Origin: an uncultured Rhodoplanes sp.
Lineage (GTDB): Bacteria > Pseudomonadota > Alphaproteobacteria > Rhizobiales > Xanthobacteraceae
Length of the DNA: 10,969 nucleotides
Assembly (NCBI GenBank): GCA_936924235.1
Contig: CAKZHN010000560.1
Location: 1-10,969, forward strand
Direction: 5' to 3'
Each line of letters opens with the position of its first letter. The first letter of the stretch is position 1. The translations under genes were made by a program, and so were the position numbers. The notes beneath the pieces are model-generated. The model saw nothing but the letters and a program-made list of their open reading frames with translations, had not been told where the DNA came from and searched no databases. Shown piece by piece: positions 8,698 through 10,969 of this stretch.

Positions 8698-10826
8698 GGC
8701 TTGCCGGCAAAGGCCAGGATCGACGACGCGGGTGCGGTGAGCTTCGCCCCGGGCGCCTCGGTCACGTCTTCTTTCATCACCGAATTGTCCGCGGTGCTCA
8801 GCACCCGCGACCACTTGGCCACGCCATTGAACGACGGCAGCGTGACCTCGATCGCTTCAGGCGCAGCATTGAACACCAGGAACAGCGGCTCGCCGCCGGT
8901 CCCGTCGCGAGTTTTGGGCGGCGCCAGCACGTAGGCGAGGAAGCGGCCTTCCGGAAACTTCCAGTCCTCTTCGCCCATCTCGGCGGCGTCGGGGCGCAGC
9001 CAGATCACGTCGTGGGTGTCGTCGCCGTTCTTGCCTTCGAGCCAGTGCCGGGTGCGAAGCTGCCCGAAGCGCTGGCGCAGTTCGGTCATCGCGCCGACGA
9101 ATTCGGTGTCGTCGTCCTCGCTGCCGAGCTTCGACCAATTGACCCAGCCGATCTCGTCGTCCTGGCAATAGGCGTTGTTGTTGCCGCCCTGGGTGTTCGC
9201 CGCCTCGTCGCCGGCCAGCATCAGCGGCACGCCCATGGCGAGCAGCAGCGACGCAAGCTGGTTGCGGCGAATGAGCCTGCGGCAGGCGAGGATTTTGGCA
9301 TCGTCGGTCGGCCCCTCGTCGCCGCAATTCAGGCTGTTGTTGTCGTCGGAGCCGTCGCGGTTGTCCTCCTTGTTGGCCTCGTTGTGCTTGTGTTCGTAGC
9401 TGACCAGATCGCCGAGCGTGAAGCCGTCATGCACCGTGACATGATTGACGCTGGCCTGCGGGGCGCGGCCGTCGTGGTGAAATTGCAGCGCGGAGCCGGT
9501 GAGGGCGCTGGCAAGCTCGCCGAGGAGATTGCCTTCGCCGCGCCAGTAGCGCCGCATGGTCTTGCGGTAGACGTCGTTCCATTCGGACCAGCCGGGCGGA
9601 AAGCCGCCCACCTGATAGCCGCCCAGCCCGATGTCCCAGGGCTCGGCGATCAGCTTGACGTTGGCGAGCACCGGGTCCTGGCGGATCGCGGCGAAGAACG
9701 ACGCGTGCTGATCGAAGGCCGGCACGCGGCCGAGCGTCGAGGCGAGATCGAAGCGAAAGCCGTCGATGTGAAAGACCTCGACCCAGTAGCGCAGCGAGTC
9801 CATCACCATCTGCAGCACGCGCGGATGGGTAAGCTTCAGCGCGTTGCCGGTGCCGGTGTAGTTCTCGTAGAAGCGTTGCTGGTCGGGGACCAGCCAATAG
9901 TAAGCGGCGTTGTCGATGCCGCGGTAGCAATAGGTCGGGCCGAGATGGTTGCCCTCGCAGGTGTGGTTGTAGACCACGTCGAGAAGCACCTCGATGCCGG
10001 CGCTGTGCAGCTCGGCCACCGTCGAGCGGAACGCGTTCTGGACGTTCTCGCTGTCGTAGCGCTGCTCCAGCGCGAAGAAGCTCAGCGTGTTGTAGCCCCA
10101 GTAGTTCTTGAGCCCGTTCTCGACCAGATGGCGCTCGTCCATGAAGGAGTGCAGGGGCAGGAGCTCGACCGCGGTGACGCCGAGCTTCTGCAGATGCTCG
10201 ATCATCGCGGGGGCGGCTAGGCCGCGGAAGGTGCCGCGCAGCTCCTTCGGCACGTCCTCGCGGAGCTGCGTCACGCCCTTGATGTGAGCCTCGTATATAA
10301 AGGTGTCCTCCCAGGAGGTGCCGGGACGGCGGTCGGTGCCCCAGGTGTAGGCCTGATCGACCACCACGGACTTGATCATCGCGCGCGCGTTGTCGCGGCG
10401 GTCGATCGCGAGGTCTTCGCGCTTCGTGCCGACCCGATAGGGCAGGTGGGCGTCGGTCCAGTGGTAGGTGCCGCCGAACTGCCGGGTGTAGGGGTCGATC
10501 AGGAGCTTGTTCGGGTTGAAGCGGAAGCCCCGCTCGGGATCGTAGGGGCCGTGCACGCGATAGCCGTAAAGCTGGCCGGGGCGGCAGCCCAGCACGTGCC
10601 CGTGCCAGACGTCCTCGGTGCGCTCGGGCAGCGCCAGTCGTTCGAGCTCGGTGCGTCCCGTCCTGTCGAACAGGCACAGCTCGACCTTCTCGGCTGTCGA
10701 GGAGAAAAGCGCGAAGTTGGTGCCGCGTCCGTCCCAGGTCGCGCCCAGGGGATGCGGCGTGCCGGCCGAAATCCGCTGGCTAGCCTTCGGGAACGAGATA
10801 GACGGCAGCAAGCGGTGGTAAGACAA
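8694..10826 (-). CDS. glgX: Glycogen debranching enzyme, isoamylase type
   Basis: This 710-residue GH13 enzyme hydrolyses alpha-1,6 branches of glycogen; beside treYZ it supplies linear malto-oligosaccharides and plays the role of TreX. The N-terminal domain opens with RISAGTPHPLGATWDGRGTN (18-37). The barrel shows DVVYNHTCEGN (283-293), nucleophile Asp360 (IDGFRFDLAST), acid/base Glu395 (LIAEPWDIG), Asp467 (VTVHDGFTL), then NCGDEGPTDD and LMLAGDEAANTQGGNNNAYCQD, all characteristic of GlgX. The frame offers no ATG before the conserved region. The first start codon is TTG (10826..10824), with GGAG 7 nt upstream, inside the last 47 bases of glgB. A second TTG at codon 6 has no ribosome binding site. 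The protein keeps full length and all key residues. Confidence 0.95.
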   Translation of the reverse strand: MSYHRLLPSISFPKASQRISAGTPHPLGATWDGRGTNFALFSSTAEKVELCLFDRTGRTELERLALPERTEDVWHGHVLGCRPGQLYGYRVHGPYDPERGFRFNPNKLLIDPYTRQFGGTYHWTDAHLPYRVGTKREDLAIDRRDNARAMIKSVVVDQAYTWGTDRRPGTSWEDTFIYEAHIKGVTQLREDVPKELRGTFRGLAAPAMIEHLQKLGVTAVELLPLHSFMDERHLVENGLKNYWGYNTLSFFALEQRYDSENVQNAFRSTVAELHSAGIEVLLDVVYNHTCEGNHLGPTYCYRGIDNAAYYWLVPDQQRFYENYTGTGNALKLTHPRVLQMVMDSLRYWVEVFHIDGFRFDLASTLGRVPAFDQHASFFAAIRQDPVLANVKLIAEPWDIGLGGYQVGGFPPGWSEWNDVYRKTMRRYWRGEGNLLGELASALTGSALQFHHDGRAPQASVNHVTVHDGFTLGDLVSYEHKHNEANKEDNRDGSDDNNSLNCGDEGPTDDAKILACRRLIRRNQLASLLLAMGVPLMLAGDEAANTQGGNNNAYCQDDEIGWVNWSKLGSEDDDTEFVGAMTELRQRFGQLRTRHWLEGKNGDDTHDVIWLRPDAAEMGEEDWKFPEGRFLAYVLAPPKTRDGTGGEPLFLVFNAAPEAIEVTLPSFNGVAKWSRVLSTADNSVMKEDVTEAPGAKLTAPASSILAFAGKP

Positions 10827-10963
10827 GGTGGAGCTCCGGACTGTCCGGCGTCACAACAGCCGAAACCAGTCCTCCGTTCCCCACATTGCTGCCACCATAT
10901 GCGCCAGCATCGGTGTTGAGCGCCTCGCGCCAGTTTCCGGCGAACGGCACCCGGATACGGTAG
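10780..10963 (-). CDS. glgB: 1,4-alpha-glucan branching enzyme, C-terminal end only
   Basis: The last 60 residues of a GlgB protein run in from the right edge: YRIRVPFAGNWREALNTDAG, then AYGGSNVGNGG, ending in LPPLAAVYLVPEG and a TAG stop at 10782..10780. The WREALNTD and YGGSNVGNGG pattern is the family's C-terminal all-beta domain signature (E. coli GlgB has WREILNTD and HGSNAGNGG). The catalytic barrel lies outside the window. GlgB creates alpha-1,6 branches in glycogen, the product that GlgX later trims. Its 3' end overlaps glgX by 47 nt. The six bases beyond 10963 look like adapter, which would explain the unexpected Asp-Leu they encode just before the conserved Tyr-Arg. This stretch is too short to appear as an open frame with its own start. 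Confidence 0.9.
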
Positions 10964-10969
10964 AGATCG
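10964..10969. other. Probable residual Illumina adapter bases at the right contig end
   Basis: The window ends AGATCG, the first six bases of the common Illumina adapter read outward, mirroring CGATCT at the left end. In the glgB frame these bases would place Asp-Leu before the conserved Tyr-Arg, where homologues usually carry a codon such as Asp, Gly or Asn. The preceding base C at the codon's third position fits those residues. Confidence 0.7.

Noticed and set aside
7021..8934. A 637-codon plus-strand open frame opposite treZ and glgX
   Set aside because: Same antisense artefact; no domain, and the minus-strand genes have all catalytic motifs.

Overview
The window reads as a carbon-storage and stress segment of a GC-rich alphaproteobacterium, probably of the Hyphomicrobiales (Bradyrhizobium/Rhodopseudomonas-like). 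That placement rests on the gene content, the high-GC codon use, a DUF3309 mini-protein and promoter motifs of the alphaproteobacterial general-stress sigma factor EcfG. It is an inference and was not tested by a search. All real genes lie on the minus strand, so the window is read from right to left.

Layout in transcription order: (1) the 3' end of glgB (glycogen branching enzyme, cut by the right edge), then glgX (debranching enzyme), treZ and treY. These are packed with overlapping stop and start codons (47 nt, ATGA, TGATG) and form one operon. (2) A 50-codon DUF3309 membrane mini-protein with its own EcfG-like promoter and a strong hairpin terminator. (3) glgA (glycogen synthase, GT5) behind a textbook GGAAC-N17-CGTT promoter. 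(4) A periplasmic aldehyde oxidoreductase operon of the PaoABC type behind a GGAAC-N16-CGTT promoter: a Tat-exported 2Fe-2S subunit, an FAD/4Fe-4S subunit, and the N-terminal quarter of the molybdopterin subunit, cut by the left edge.

How the genes fit together: GlgA and GlgB make branched glycogen. GlgX trims it to linear malto-oligosaccharides, TreY converts their reducing ends to trehalose, and TreZ releases trehalose. The cassette can therefore turn stored glucan into a compatible solute. The Pao-type complex would oxidise reactive aldehydes in the periplasm. Three successive transcription units start at EcfG-type elements, so the main hypothesis is that stored glucan, a small membrane protein and aldehyde detoxification share general-stress control.

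Both ends of the window carry the six-base Illumina adapter start (AGATCG reading outward). The left copy creates a false stop codon in the molybdopterin subunit. The window is probably a whole contig with untrimmed adapter stubs. No CRISPR array, tRNA, rRNA, insertion sequence or integrase was seen. No gene-free stretch exceeds about 210 bases.
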